Source: VYFG01 sp965221795 (GTDB taxonomy: Bacteria > Pseudomonadota > Gammaproteobacteria > Arenicellales > Poriferihabitantaceae). From it: a stretch of 64,000 nucleotides of DNA. Position 1 is the stretch's first letter; the number at the start of each line of letters is the position of its first letter. The stretch spans positions 3,038,001 to 3,102,000 of the forward strand of contig OZ244914.1 of assembly GCA_965221795.1 (NCBI GenBank), read 5' to 3'. The position numbers and the translations under genes are program-made. The notes under the pieces were generated by a model. That model worked only from the letters and a program-made list of their open reading frames with translations, was not told where the DNA came from and did not search any database. This document shows, piece after piece, positions 1 through 8,295 of the stretch.

Positions 1-1397
1 GCAGTATACCCAGCTGTATTGCAGCCATCACTGCTGCAGGCGGCATTTATGAGAAGGGTCGGCTCAAGCTCCCCCGGGCGCTGGTAGAAGACACCATTGC
101 GAATGCCGCTCGTAATATTACGCTGTATGGTCAGAAGTCTTCCCAGGATCTTTACTTGTCCGGATCCCGAGTCTATTTTGGTACCGCCGGAGCGGCAGTT
201 CATGTGGTCGATGACTGGAAACACGACCAAGCCGAAGCCGGCCAGGGCAAATATCGAGCCTCGACCATACAGGATCTGTATGATGCGTCTCGGTTGGTGG
301 ACCGTCTTGATCATCTTCATTTTTTCCAGCGCTGCTTGGTCGCAAGGGATATTGAGGAGCCACGGGCGATGGACCTCAATACGACCTATGCGTCCGTTGC
401 CGGAACCACCAAGCACTGTGGGCTCAGTTACGTGGAGCCGACGCATGCGGAAGAGGGTCTTCGGCTGCTACACGAAGTGGCTGGGGGGGAAGACAAATGG
501 CGGGCTCGTCCTTTCGCCAGCCTTTCCTCTTGTTTTGTTGTTCCGCCGATGCGATTCGCCGAAGATGCCTGTCGGGTGATGGAAGTCTGTATCCGTGGTG
601 GAATGCCTGTCCTTTTGTTAGCGGCCGGCCAAGCAGGGGCAACCAGCCCGGCATCACTGGCTGGTTCGGTCGTGCAGGAATGGGCGGAGGTACTGGGTGC
701 GTTGGTGTATGTCAACGCCATTGTCCCCCAACATCCCTGTATCTGTGGTCCTTGGCCGTTTGTTTCGGACCTCCGTACCGGGGCTATGAGCGGCGGCAGC
801 GGTGAGCAGGCCGTGCTGATGGCAGCCTGTGGGCAGATGGGGCGATACTATGACTTGCCGACCGGTATCGCCGCTGGCATGGCGGATGCCAAGGTTCCGG
901 ATGCCCAGTCCGGTTACGAAAAAGGGTATACCCTCACATTGGCCGGACATAGCGGTACCAATATGGTATATGAATCTGCCGGAATGCAGGCCAGTTTGCT
1001 GGGATTCAGTTTCGAGGGCTGTACCATTGATAATGACATGTTGGGGGCGATCAATCGCACCATACGGGGGATCGAAATCAGCGATGACAATCTGGCTCTG
1101 GATACCATCCGCGACGTTTGCATGGACGGTCCAGAGCATTTTCTGGGTCATCAAGCGACCTTCTCCCGAATGCTGCGGGATTATGTCTATCCAGACTTGG
1201 GAGACCGTCTTCCTCCTGCGGAATGGATGAAACAGGGATCCGCATCGATTGAGCAGAAGGCACGCCAACGAACCCGGGAAATTCTGGAGTCCCATTTTCC
1301 CACCCATATTCCAGAAGAGGTGGATGAAAGAATTCGTCGGAAATTTGACATCCATCTACCCCGGGAACAAATGAAACCGAGGGACAGTACGCACTAA
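1..1397 (+). CDS. MttB-family (trimethylamine/betaine-type) corrinoid methyltransferase, 5' partial
   Basis: The reading frame is open from base 3 to the TAA at 1395-1397, giving about 464 residues, so only a short N-terminal piece is missing to the left of the window. The sequence resembles the MttB/COG5598 family, TIM-barrel enzymes that move a methyl group from a quaternary or tertiary amine to a corrinoid protein. Recognisable stretches include GPWPFVSDLRTGAMSGGSGE and the downstream AGHSGTNMVYESAGMQ. Pyrrolysine-dependent MttB carries an in-frame TAG. None is present here, so this is a non-pyrrolysine homolog, the group that includes glycine betaine demethylase MtgB. The substrate cannot be read from sequence. 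The gene ends 4 bp before an FAD/GcvT-type oxidoreductase, which suggests linked demethylation steps. No corrinoid protein gene is visible in the window. Confidence 0.85.
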   Translation, partial: SIPSCIAAITAAGGIYEKGRLKLPRALVEDTIANAARNITLYGQKSSQDLYLSGSRVYFGTAGAAVHVVDDWKHDQAEAGQGKYRASTIQDLYDASRLVDRLDHLHFFQRCLVARDIEEPRAMDLNTTYASVAGTTKHCGLSYVEPTHAEEGLRLLHEVAGGEDKWRARPFASLSSCFVVPPMRFAEDACRVMEVCIRGGMPVLLLAAGQAGATSPASLAGSVVQEWAEVLGALVYVNAIVPQHPCICGPWPFVSDLRTGAMSGGSGEQAVLMAACGQMGRYYDLPTGIAAGMADAKVPDAQSGYEKGYTLTLAGHSGTNMVYESAGMQASLLGFSFEGCTIDNDMLGAINRTIRGIEISDDNLALDTIRDVCMDGPEHFLGHQATFSRMLRDYVYPDLGDRLPPAEWMKQGSASIEQKARQRTREILESHFPTHIPEEVDERIRRKFDIHLPREQMKPRDSTH

Positions 1398-1401
1398 CAG
1401 T

Positions 1402-3855
1402 ATGAGCAACATAGAACAAAAACCAGCTGTCCTTCCGTCGCAGGCTCGGGTGGTTATTGTAGGAGGCGGGATGATGGGAACGAGTATGCTCTATCACTTG
1501 GCCGAGCAGGGCTGGACAGATAGCCTGTTGATCGAAAAAGGCGAACTTACGTCGGGATCCACCTGGCATGCGGCGGGGCAATGCCCGAGTTTTATTGCCG
1601 ATTACAACATGGCTAAAATCCATGATCACGGAGTCAAACTGTATCCTCAACTGGAGCAGCTGACCGGGCATTATGTCAGCTGGCATGGGTGTGGTGGCAT
1701 TCGCTATGCATTGCAGCCTGCGGAAGTGGAATGGTTCCACCGGGTGGCAGCCGTGGGCAAGCTGATTGGGTTCGAATGCGAGATCATTGATCCGGCCAAA
1801 ATACGACAACTGGTGCCCTATGCCAATCTTGATGGAGTCCTGGCTGGTGCCTGGACCCTGCATGACGGGCATGTGGACCCGGCTGGTGTCTGCAATGCGA
1901 TGGCTATGGGGGCTCGCCAGTTCGGAGCCCGTATCGTGACCAAAAACCGGGTAATGGATATTGCCTCGCGACCGTCCGGAGACTGGGAAGTGGTCACGGA
2001 ACAGGGTTCTGTGATCGCCGAACATGTGGTCAATGCTGCAGGCTGTTATGCCAGGCAGGTGTCGCGAATGGTGGGGACGGACATCCCCCTGATCAATATG
2101 AAACATACCTATCTGGTTACTGACACGGTACAGGAATTTTTGCAGACGGATGCAGAAATGCCGATCATCCGCGATCCCTACCCGTCTGCCTACTATCGCC
2201 AGGAACAGAAATCGGCCCTGATTGGCATCTATGAAATGGAAAATTCCCAGGAATGCTGGACCCATCGGGGGGGATGGCCCGACTGGAGTTCAGAGCATGA
2301 GTTGTTGGATCCAGACCTGGATACCCTCCTGCCCTATGTGGAGCGGGTGATGGAGCGGGTCCCGATGTGGGGTGAACTGGGGATCAAACGGGTGGTGTGT
2401 GGAGCCATCCCCCATACTCCGGACAGCAATCCATTCCTGGGGCCGGCAGCCGGACTCCGCAATTTTTGGCACTGCAATGGGGCCTCAGTCGGCATTGCGG
2501 CCGGAGCCGGCTCCGGGAAGTATCTTGCCCAGTGGATTGTCTACGGGGATGCGGAAATCAATATGGCGGGAGTGGACCCGCGGCGATTCAGTGATTTTGC
2601 CCCCGGAAACTATACCAAGGTGAAATCCCATGAAGACTACGAGCATATGTACAAGCTTCATCTGCCGGGTGAAGAACGTCCGGCCGGTCGCAAGGAACGC
2701 ACTACGCCGCTGTATGAGCCATTGGCTTCCCAGGGTGCCGTTTTTTCAGAACTGAACGGTTGGGAACGTCCGAAGTGGTTTTCCCCGGATGGGCGCGAGG
2801 AGGAAGTGGGTTTTCGGCACAACAATGTGTTTGATGTGGTTGCGGGCGAGTGCCAGGCTGTACGGGAACGGGTCGGTGTGCTGGACTTGTCGAGCTTTGC
2901 CAAGTACGAGGTGACAGGACGTGATGCCAGCATCCTGTTGAACCGTATCAGTGCCAATCGAATGCCGCGGAAAGTAGGCGGGCTGGTGCTGACTCATTAT
3001 CTGTCTGCGGAAGGTCGATTGAATGGGGAATCCACCGTTTGTCGTTTGCGTGATGATCTTTTTTATGTCCTCTCCGGGGCGAATTGCGAGGAGCGGGATT
3101 TGTCCATCCTCCGACAGGGAGTGAAGCCCGGTGAAGAGGTAGCAATCGCCAATATTACCGACAGTTGGGGCACACTGGTTTTGGCAGGCCCCTGTTCTCG
3201 CAACGTGCTCACCCGGTTGACCGATGAGGATTTGCAGAATACTTTCCCCTGGCTGTCCGGGCGTGAAATCGAAGTGGCAGGGGTTCCTGTGCGGGCCTTA
3301 CGGGTCAATTATGTAGGAGAACTGGGATGGGAGCTGCATTGTCCCATGGACCGGCTGCGGACGCTTTATGATGCGGTTTGGGAAGTTGGCACGGAGTTCG
3401 GGATCGCTAATTTCGGTACGTATGCCGTGAATTCCCTGCGCCTTGAAAAGGCTTACAAGGGTTGGGGGGCAGAGCTCACCAATGAGATCAGTCCGGTTGA
3501 GGCCGGGCTGGAGAGGTTTTTTTGTGTCGACAAGGAGGAGTTTGTCGGACGGGAGGCCGTGCTGGCGATCCGTGAACGGGGACCGAAAATCCGCATTGTA
3601 TATTTTGAAGTCAATGCCGGTGACAATGATGTGGCAGGCAATGAACCGATATTGGATCGTGGTCAAGTCATCGGACTCACTACTTCGGGAGGATTTGGGC
3701 ACGCTACCGGAAAGAGTCTTGGCTTTGGCTATGTGTCTCCTGAACATGCGCAGCCGGGAACTTGTTTTCAGGTTGAATTGCTCGGAGAAGTGCGCGACGC
3801 GACCGTACTGGAAGGGCCGGTTTGGGATCCCAGATCCGAACGATTGAGAGGGTGA
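1402..3855 (+). CDS. FAD-dependent oxidoreductase with C-terminal GcvT-like domain (sarcosine/dimethylglycine dehydrogenase family)
   Basis: An 817-residue protein. The N-terminus has the dinucleotide-binding motif GGGMMG (residues 21-26). It is followed by SGSTWHAAG (51-59), whose His56 matches the histidine that carries covalent FAD in dimethylglycine and sarcosine dehydrogenases. The DAO-type oxidase domain runs to about residue 400. A folate-binding GcvT-like aminomethyltransferase domain fills about 440-800. The family oxidatively removes an N-methyl group and can pass the carbon to tetrahydrofolate. The ATG lies 4 bp after the stop of the MttB-like gene, so the two are almost certainly co-transcribed. 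The likely role is oxidative N-demethylation in a betaine or methylated-amine pathway. The exact substrate is an inference. Confidence 0.88.
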   Translation: MSNIEQKPAVLPSQARVVIVGGGMMGTSMLYHLAEQGWTDSLLIEKGELTSGSTWHAAGQCPSFIADYNMAKIHDHGVKLYPQLEQLTGHYVSWHGCGGIRYALQPAEVEWFHRVAAVGKLIGFECEIIDPAKIRQLVPYANLDGVLAGAWTLHDGHVDPAGVCNAMAMGARQFGARIVTKNRVMDIASRPSGDWEVVTEQGSVIAEHVVNAAGCYARQVSRMVGTDIPLINMKHTYLVTDTVQEFLQTDAEMPIIRDPYPSAYYRQEQKSALIGIYEMENSQECWTHRGGWPDWSSEHELLDPDLDTLLPYVERVMERVPMWGELGIKRVVCGAIPHTPDSNPFLGPAAGLRNFWHCNGASVGIAAGAGSGKYLAQWIVYGDAEINMAGVDPRRFSDFAPGNYTKVKSHEDYEHMYKLHLPGEERPAGRKERTTPLYEPLASQGAVFSELNGWERPKWFSPDGREEEVGFRHNNVFDVVAGECQAVRERVGVLDLSSFAKYEVTGRDASILLNRISANRMPRKVGGLVLTHYLSAEGRLNGESTVCRLRDDLFYVLSGANCEERDLSILRQGVKPGEEVAIANITDSWGTLVLAGPCSRNVLTRLTDEDLQNTFPWLSGREIEVAGVPVRALRVNYVGELGWELHCPMDRLRTLYDAVWEVGTEFGIANFGTYAVNSLRLEKAYKGWGAELTNEISPVEAGLERFFCVDKEEFVGREAVLAIRERGPKIRIVYFEVNAGDNDVAGNEPILDRGQVIGLTTSGGFGHATGKSLGFGYVSPEHAQPGTCFQVELLGEVRDATVLEGPVWDPRSERLRG

Positions 3856-4050
3856 AACAAGGAAAATTCAATGCGAGAAGCCCCCCAACCACTTGCGAGG
3901 GACCGCGCCAGTCTGCTGGGTTGGGGATCTCTCCTGGCCGTATACGTCCACCCTGCGGAACGGAAAAGACGGCGATTCGTTCTCGCGTGAGTGGTCACGC
4001 ACATCCGCCCCGATCAGGCATGATCAGAGCGGATCGGGCGGTGAAAGATG

Positions 4051-4701
4051 TCAGGCCGCTACCAACGTGGACAGTTCTGCGATCAAATCCTTTGTGGTGA
4101 CTTGCCGGCAATAGCCACGAATTGCGGAAAGCGAATGGTCATGCCGGGCTTGACTATAGGTCAGGCAGGCATCGGTGACCTGGGTCACCAGATACCCGAG
4201 ATCACAGGCGTCGCGAATGGCGCTTTCGACACATTGATCTGTGAGCAAACCGCTGATAGCCAGTTGTTTGATCCCCAGGTTGCGCAGTACATAATCAATG
4301 GATGTCGATACGAACACCGAGGACGATGATTTGGGCAGCACGATTTCGTCCTCACCGGGTGCGAGTGCATCAATGACCTTGCCATCCCATGATCCTTTGG
4401 GTACATGGAAGCCGGTGATTTTGTAATCCAGGCTACGGTCGCGCCCATCCTGCGTCAGGCTTTCGATGGTGGTATACATCACTTCAACCCCGGCGTTCCG
4501 GCACGCGGTCTGCAGCCGTTGCATGTTTGGGATCACGCGACTGTCGAGTTGCTCAAAATACCAGCCATAATTCCCTACCTGCTCTTGTTCACGGAGATTG
4601 GCAAATTCTGCTCCGTCCCGATGAGCACTGAAATTCTGCACATCAATGAACAGCAGCGCAGACTGTGCAGGGTCAAGCGGGATGTCCCGGCTTAGGGTCA
4701 T
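4051..4701 (-). CDS. Isochorismatase-family cysteine hydrolase
   Basis: A 216-residue cysteine hydrolase of the isochorismatase/ureidoacrylate amidohydrolase fold. The catalytic triad is visible as Asp20 (LFIDVQ), Lys124 (LPKSSSSVF) and Cys157 (TDQCVESA). I chose the ATG at 4701 because a GGGGAG motif sits 6 bases upstream and the codon overlaps the TGA of the preceding amidohydrolase (ATGA). An ATG two codons earlier, at 4707, leaves no spacing for that motif. It is the last gene of the minus-strand operon that begins with the Liv-type transporter. Members hydrolyse amides such as N-carbamoylsarcosine, nicotinamide or ureidoacrylate. The neighbours suggest deamidation of an imported nitrogen compound, but no specific substrate can be assigned. 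Confidence 0.85.
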   Translation of the reverse strand: MTLSRDIPLDPAQSALLFIDVQNFSAHRDGAEFANLREQEQVGNYGWYFEQLDSRVIPNMQRLQTACRNAGVEVMYTTIESLTQDGRDRSLDYKITGFHVPKGSWDGKVIDALAPGEDEIVLPKSSSSVFVSTSIDYVLRNLGIKQLAISGLLTDQCVESAIRDACDLGYLVTQVTDACLTYSQARHDHSLSAIRGYCRQVTTKDLIAELSTLVAA

Positions 4702-5480
4702 TGGCATCTCCCCAAAAATTGTACGATTACATCATGGAGTAACTGGGCCCATCGCAACTGACCAGCATCGTCGTCCACTTGGTCATTGCGAAGTTCGATC
4801 AGGCTATGTGGCAAGCCGCTGGGTTCTCCATGAACCGGTACAAACCAGTCTGAGTGATCATTGACCTGGTAAGGTTCATTCATCCCGATCTGGAGTGATG
4901 GGCACATGCCCTGCAACATTTCACGCAGCGCCATGGACGTACAGGAATCCTGGCGATACAGTAATCCGATATTCCAAGGGCGATTGATACCGCCAAGGAC
5001 GGGCGTAAAGCTGTGGATCGAAAACACCGCCTGCCGTGCGGGATCGTTCAAAGCCTTGGCCACCGCATTATGGAATGGCGCAAAAATTTCGGTGATGCGC
5101 TGATTGCGCCTTTGGGGTGTCAGCTGCTGATTGCCTGGCACGAGGGTGCCATCGCTGATTTCGGGGATTGAATCAGGGGCCGACGGCGGGCGGTTGCAAT
5201 CGATGACCAGTCGACTGTAATGCTGCAGGATCGCAGGGGCATCGAGCATGCTTGCCAGACGGCATGTCACCGCCCCAGCACCGATGTCCCATCCAATGTG
5301 ACGGTCCAATTGGCCTGGTTCGAGCCCGAGTCCGGAAAGTTGTGCGGGAATGGCTTGCCCGGCATGTTCACAAACCAGCAGAACGGGATGCACACTATGG
5401 CCATTCCGTATGGTCACCGGGGACGGATCGTCCTCGGTGAGAAGCGTCGGTCCGATGCGGTCTTCTGCCATCCAGGTCAT
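4698..5480 (-). CDS. N-formylglutamate amidohydrolase family protein
   Basis: A 260-residue protein of the N-formylglutamate amidohydrolase (FGase/HutG-like) family. Family hallmarks are the early LLVCEHAGQAIPAQL segment, DRHIGWDIGAGAV, and SIHSFTPVLGG further on, which supply histidine and acidic ligands for a metal-dependent amidase. The frame stays open upstream to 5555, but I prefer the ATG at 5480 because it forms an ATGA overlap with the stop of the upstream permease gene. FGase releases formate from N-formyl-L-glutamate in histidine degradation. No other hut gene is present, so here it more likely acts on a related N-acyl or N-formyl compound brought in by the adjacent transporter. Confidence 0.85.
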   Translation of the reverse strand: MTWMAEDRIGPTLLTEDDPSPVTIRNGHSVHPVLLVCEHAGQAIPAQLSGLGLEPGQLDRHIGWDIGAGAVTCRLASMLDAPAILQHYSRLVIDCNRPPSAPDSIPEISDGTLVPGNQQLTPQRRNQRITEIFAPFHNAVAKALNDPARQAVFSIHSFTPVLGGINRPWNIGLLYRQDSCTSMALREMLQGMCPSLQIGMNEPYQVNDHSDWFVPVHGEPSGLPHSLIELRNDQVDDDAGQLRWAQLLHDVIVQFLGRCQ

Positions 5481-6370
5481 ACTTTTTCCGCCTTCAATGC
5501 CGCAGCGGGGATCAGGCCATATGGCCGGAAGAGCAGGACAATGACGACCAGGCAAAGCCCGATCGGATCACGGAATTCCTGAAAGGATTGTGGCAGGAAA
5601 GCGGCCAGGTAGATTTCGATGAATCCGAGTAAAAACCCTCCTGCCACCGCTCCGCGAAGTGAGCCGAGGCCACCCAGAATCGCCGCGATAAAGGCCTTCA
5701 GGACAGGCGTGAATCCCATCAAGGGATCTACGGATGCCCGTTGGCTAACCCAGAGTACTGCCGCGACCCCGGCGAGTAATCCCGACAGTGCGAAGGCACC
5801 GGCAATCACTGTATTGGCGCGGATCCCCATCAGTCGGGCGATGGCAAAATCTTCGGCCGAAGCACGCATCGCAATACCGGTTTTCTGCCGTCTCATGAAA
5901 CGGTCGAGAAAGATCAACATCCCTACTGTGGTTACTACGGCAACGATTTTGTTGACGCCAATGACCAAGCCGCCGAACTGTACACTGTCTGACAAAAATG
6001 ATGGCAACAAGACGGCTTGGGAGCGCGCCGAAATCAGGTTCTGGAACAGTACCTGCAGGATCATGGCGACGGCAAAGCTGGTCACCAGCAGCGTGGCACC
6101 CGAGGCATTTCTGACCGGGCGAAAGGCGATGCGTTCCATCAGGACTGCCGCGGCCATGGCGGCAGCGATCGCGAGTGCTACCGAAATCGCAAACGGTACT
6201 CCACCCAGTCCGCAATACATCAACACATAACCGGAAATGGTCATCAGTTCGCCATGGGCGAAATTGATCAGTCCCATGATCGAAAACACCACTGCCAGTC
6301 CCAGTGCCAACAGGGCATAGGTGCCACCGAGTGCAAAAGCATTCACCGTTTGCTGCAAGATGAGGTCCAT
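5477..6370 (-). CDS. Branched-chain amino acid-type ABC transporter permease (LivH-like)
   Basis: A 297-residue, strongly hydrophobic protein with several membrane-spanning segments. It opens with the typical LivH pattern: ALGGTYALLALGLAVVFSIM, then GLINFAHGELMTISGY. It is the first inner-membrane permease of a hydrophobic amino acid (HAAT) type importer. The start lies 1 bp from the stop of the ATPase gene upstream, and its TGA overlaps the ATG of the amidohydrolase, so translation is probably coupled. Transporters of this family carry branched-chain amino acids, amides, urea and many other small nitrogen compounds. The catabolic genes at the end of this operon argue against simple leucine uptake. 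Confidence 0.9.
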   Translation of the reverse strand: MDLILQQTVNAFALGGTYALLALGLAVVFSIMGLINFAHGELMTISGYVLMYCGLGGVPFAISVALAIAAAMAAAVLMERIAFRPVRNASGATLLVTSFAVAMILQVLFQNLISARSQAVLLPSFLSDSVQFGGLVIGVNKIVAVVTTVGMLIFLDRFMRRQKTGIAMRASAEDFAIARLMGIRANTVIAGAFALSGLLAGVAAVLWVSQRASVDPLMGFTPVLKAFIAAILGGLGSLRGAVAGGFLLGFIEIYLAAFLPQSFQEFRDPIGLCLVVIVLLFRPYGLIPAAALKAEKV

Positions 6371-6371
6371 A

Positions 6372-7088
6372 TCATTCAGCTCCCATGTAAGCGGACTGGA
6401 GCATGCCCGACCGGGCCAACTCTTCTGCGGTGCCTGATGTGACGACTTTGCCTCCAGACATCAGGTAACCACGGTCCGCCAATTCCAGTGCCATAGTGAC
6501 GTTTTGTTCCACGATCGCAAGGGTCACCCCTTGGTCGCGCAACTTCAGGAGCAGTGCGAACACCTGTTCGACAATTTTTGGCGCGAGACCAAGTGACGGT
6601 TCATCCAGCAGCAATAGCCGCGGATTGCTCATCAATGCACGCCCTACTGCCAACATCTGTTGTTGTCCCCCGGACAAGGTTCCGGCAAACTGGTCACGGC
6701 GCTCATACAGAATCGGGAACAGCGTATACACCCGATCCCAGGCGGCAGCGATGGTCTCTTTATCACGAATGCCATACGCGCCCATCATCAGGTTTTCGGT
6801 CACGTTTAATGTACCAAAGACGCGACGCCCTTCCGGGGAAAGTGTCAATCCCGCTGGCGTCAGCGTTTCAGGTGCTTGGTTGGTAATATTGACACCGTTG
6901 AACTGTACCGTTCCGGCAGCGACCGGGATGAGCCCGACAATTGCATTGAGAGTAGACGATTTCCCCGCTCCATTTGCTCCAAGGAGGGCGATTGTCTCGC
7001 CCTCCCGGACTTCAAAATCAATCCCGCGTACCGCTTCTACCGCCCCGTATCGAACGTGAAACGAGTGGACGGAAAGAAGGGGGGTCAC
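6372..7088 (-). CDS. ABC transporter ATP-binding protein (LivF-like)
   Basis: A 238-residue ABC ATPase. It shows Walker A GANGAGKSS (residues 37-45), the signature LSGGQQQMLAVGRAL and Walker B LLLLDEPSLGL. The QQQML signature and the short length are typical of LivF, as distinct from LivG. LivF and LivG form the heterodimeric motor of a Liv/HAAT importer; here the LivG partner is the C-terminal half of the fused protein encoded upstream at 8296-10143. It lies between the binding-protein gene (11 bp gap) and the LivH-type permease (1 bp gap). Confidence 0.92.
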   Translation of the reverse strand: MTPLLSVHSFHVRYGAVEAVRGIDFEVREGETIALLGANGAGKSSTLNAIVGLIPVAAGTVQFNGVNITNQAPETLTPAGLTLSPEGRRVFGTLNVTENLMMGAYGIRDKETIAAAWDRVYTLFPILYERRDQFAGTLSGGQQQMLAVGRALMSNPRLLLLDEPSLGLAPKIVEQVFALLLKLRDQGVTLAIVEQNVTMALELADRGYLMSGGKVVTSGTAEELARSGMLQSAYMGAE

Positions 7089-7099
7089 TGTACCAATCC

Positions 7100-8257
7100 T
7101 TATTGCATGCGTGGCATCGGGATCAGCGCTGAGTTGGGTGACGGTTGGCCCACCAGCTCACGCTCGCCGTCCTTGACCCGGATGAGTGTTACTTGGCGGA
7201 CGGGCATGCCATCGGTGCCTTTATAGGTAATCATGCTGGTTGCCCCCTGAATGTTTTCCAGATTGGCAATCGCGTCGCGCAATGCGGTCGGCTCCACTGA
7301 TCCTCCGGTCGCAAGAACGCCCGCTTCCAGCACTTTGATCAGGTCATATCCTACTGCGCTGAAAATGGTTTCGGGAGGATTGCCATTAGCGGCTTCAAAG
7401 GCCGCGTTAAATGCCTCCAGCGGGCTGCCGGGAGTGGCATGGCCGGCGGTCGAGAATACCACCCCTTCCGCTACGTCGCCCAAAGAGAAGGTGGTTGGGC
7501 TGTCAATGCCGTCCGATCCAACGATCTGACCGGTCACGCCCGCTGCACGCAAGTCCTTGACCAAAGCTGGAAAGTCGGGTTCGTAAGCAGATGTCATGAT
7601 GACATCGGGCTGCGGCTCAAGAGCTGCGATGCTGGTTGCGATTGCCGAGAAGTCCTGTTGACCAATGGTGTTGGTAGACTGACCCGCCATGGTCCCACCG
7701 AGTTTTTCAAACACTTCCGCAAAATAGAGCGGCATGGTCGTATACTGAGTATCCGGAGAATAGATGATATAGGCGCTGCGGTGGCCCTGGTCCCAGGCCC
7801 ATTGCGCCGATACCGTGGCTTGTACGTTGTCCCCCGGAAAATTCGAGAACATGTAATCGCCACCAATCATCGGCAGGGTTGGCGATGAGGCGCAAGTCGA
7901 AATCGCAGGAATTCTGGCCGATGAGATCACCCCAACCGCTGCCAATGCAGGGTCCGAATCGCAAGGCAGGACAATAACCGATACGCCTTGGTCGACAAGT
8001 TCTTGTGCGGCAATCGACGTTTGGGCGGCATCGGAACGGACATCTTTTTCAATCAGTTCAATTTTGACACTGCCGCCGATTCCACCTGCCGCATTGATTT
8101 CTTCCACGGCCAGGCGCATGCCGGCCGAAACCGGGACATCGGCAAAGGCCAGCCCCCCGGTCTGGGCGGTCGCCACCCCGACACGTAAGGTTTCGGCAGC
8201 GGCTGGCATACTGATCAGTGCGGCCGCCAGTGTGGTTGAGAAAATAAGGTTTTTCAT
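7100..8257 (-). CDS. Periplasmic substrate-binding protein of Liv/HAAT ABC transporter
   Basis: A 385-residue protein with a clear Sec signal peptide: a Lys near the N-terminus, a hydrophobic core, and likely cleavage after MPAAA at about residue 21. The mature part is a type-I periplasmic binding protein of the LivK-like family (Peripla_BP_6). It has the opening pattern TLRVGVATAQTGG and later INAAGGIGG, which is characteristic of this group. It captures the ligand for the two permeases and two ATPases of the operon. A GGAG-type ribosome site lies about 10 bases before the ATG. The ligand cannot be inferred from sequence. Linkage to demethylation and amidohydrolase genes points to a methylated or acylated amino compound. 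Confidence 0.9.
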   Translation of the reverse strand: MKNLIFSTTLAAALISMPAAAETLRVGVATAQTGGLAFADVPVSAGMRLAVEEINAAGGIGGSVKIELIEKDVRSDAAQTSIAAQELVDQGVSVIVLPCDSDPALAAVGVISSARIPAISTCASSPTLPMIGGDYMFSNFPGDNVQATVSAQWAWDQGHRSAYIIYSPDTQYTTMPLYFAEVFEKLGGTMAGQSTNTIGQQDFSAIATSIAALEPQPDVIMTSAYEPDFPALVKDLRAAGVTGQIVGSDGIDSPTTFSLGDVAEGVVFSTAGHATPGSPLEAFNAAFEAANGNPPETIFSAVGYDLIKVLEAGVLATGGSVEPTALRDAIANLENIQGATSMITYKGTDGMPVRQVTLIRVKDGERELVGQPSPNSALIPMPRMQ

Positions 8258-8295
8258 GGGTCTTTCTCCGTTGGATGTTGGAATAAGGTTGAATA

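Noticed and set aside
1..1397. Pyrrolysine codon in the MttB homolog
   Set aside because: The visible frame has no internal TAG and ends in TAA, so it belongs to the non-pyrrolysine group.
3822..4114. Small + strand ORFs after the FAD/GcvT gene
   Set aside because: They overlap the end of that gene or lie antisense to the isochorismatase gene and have no family pattern or ribosome site.
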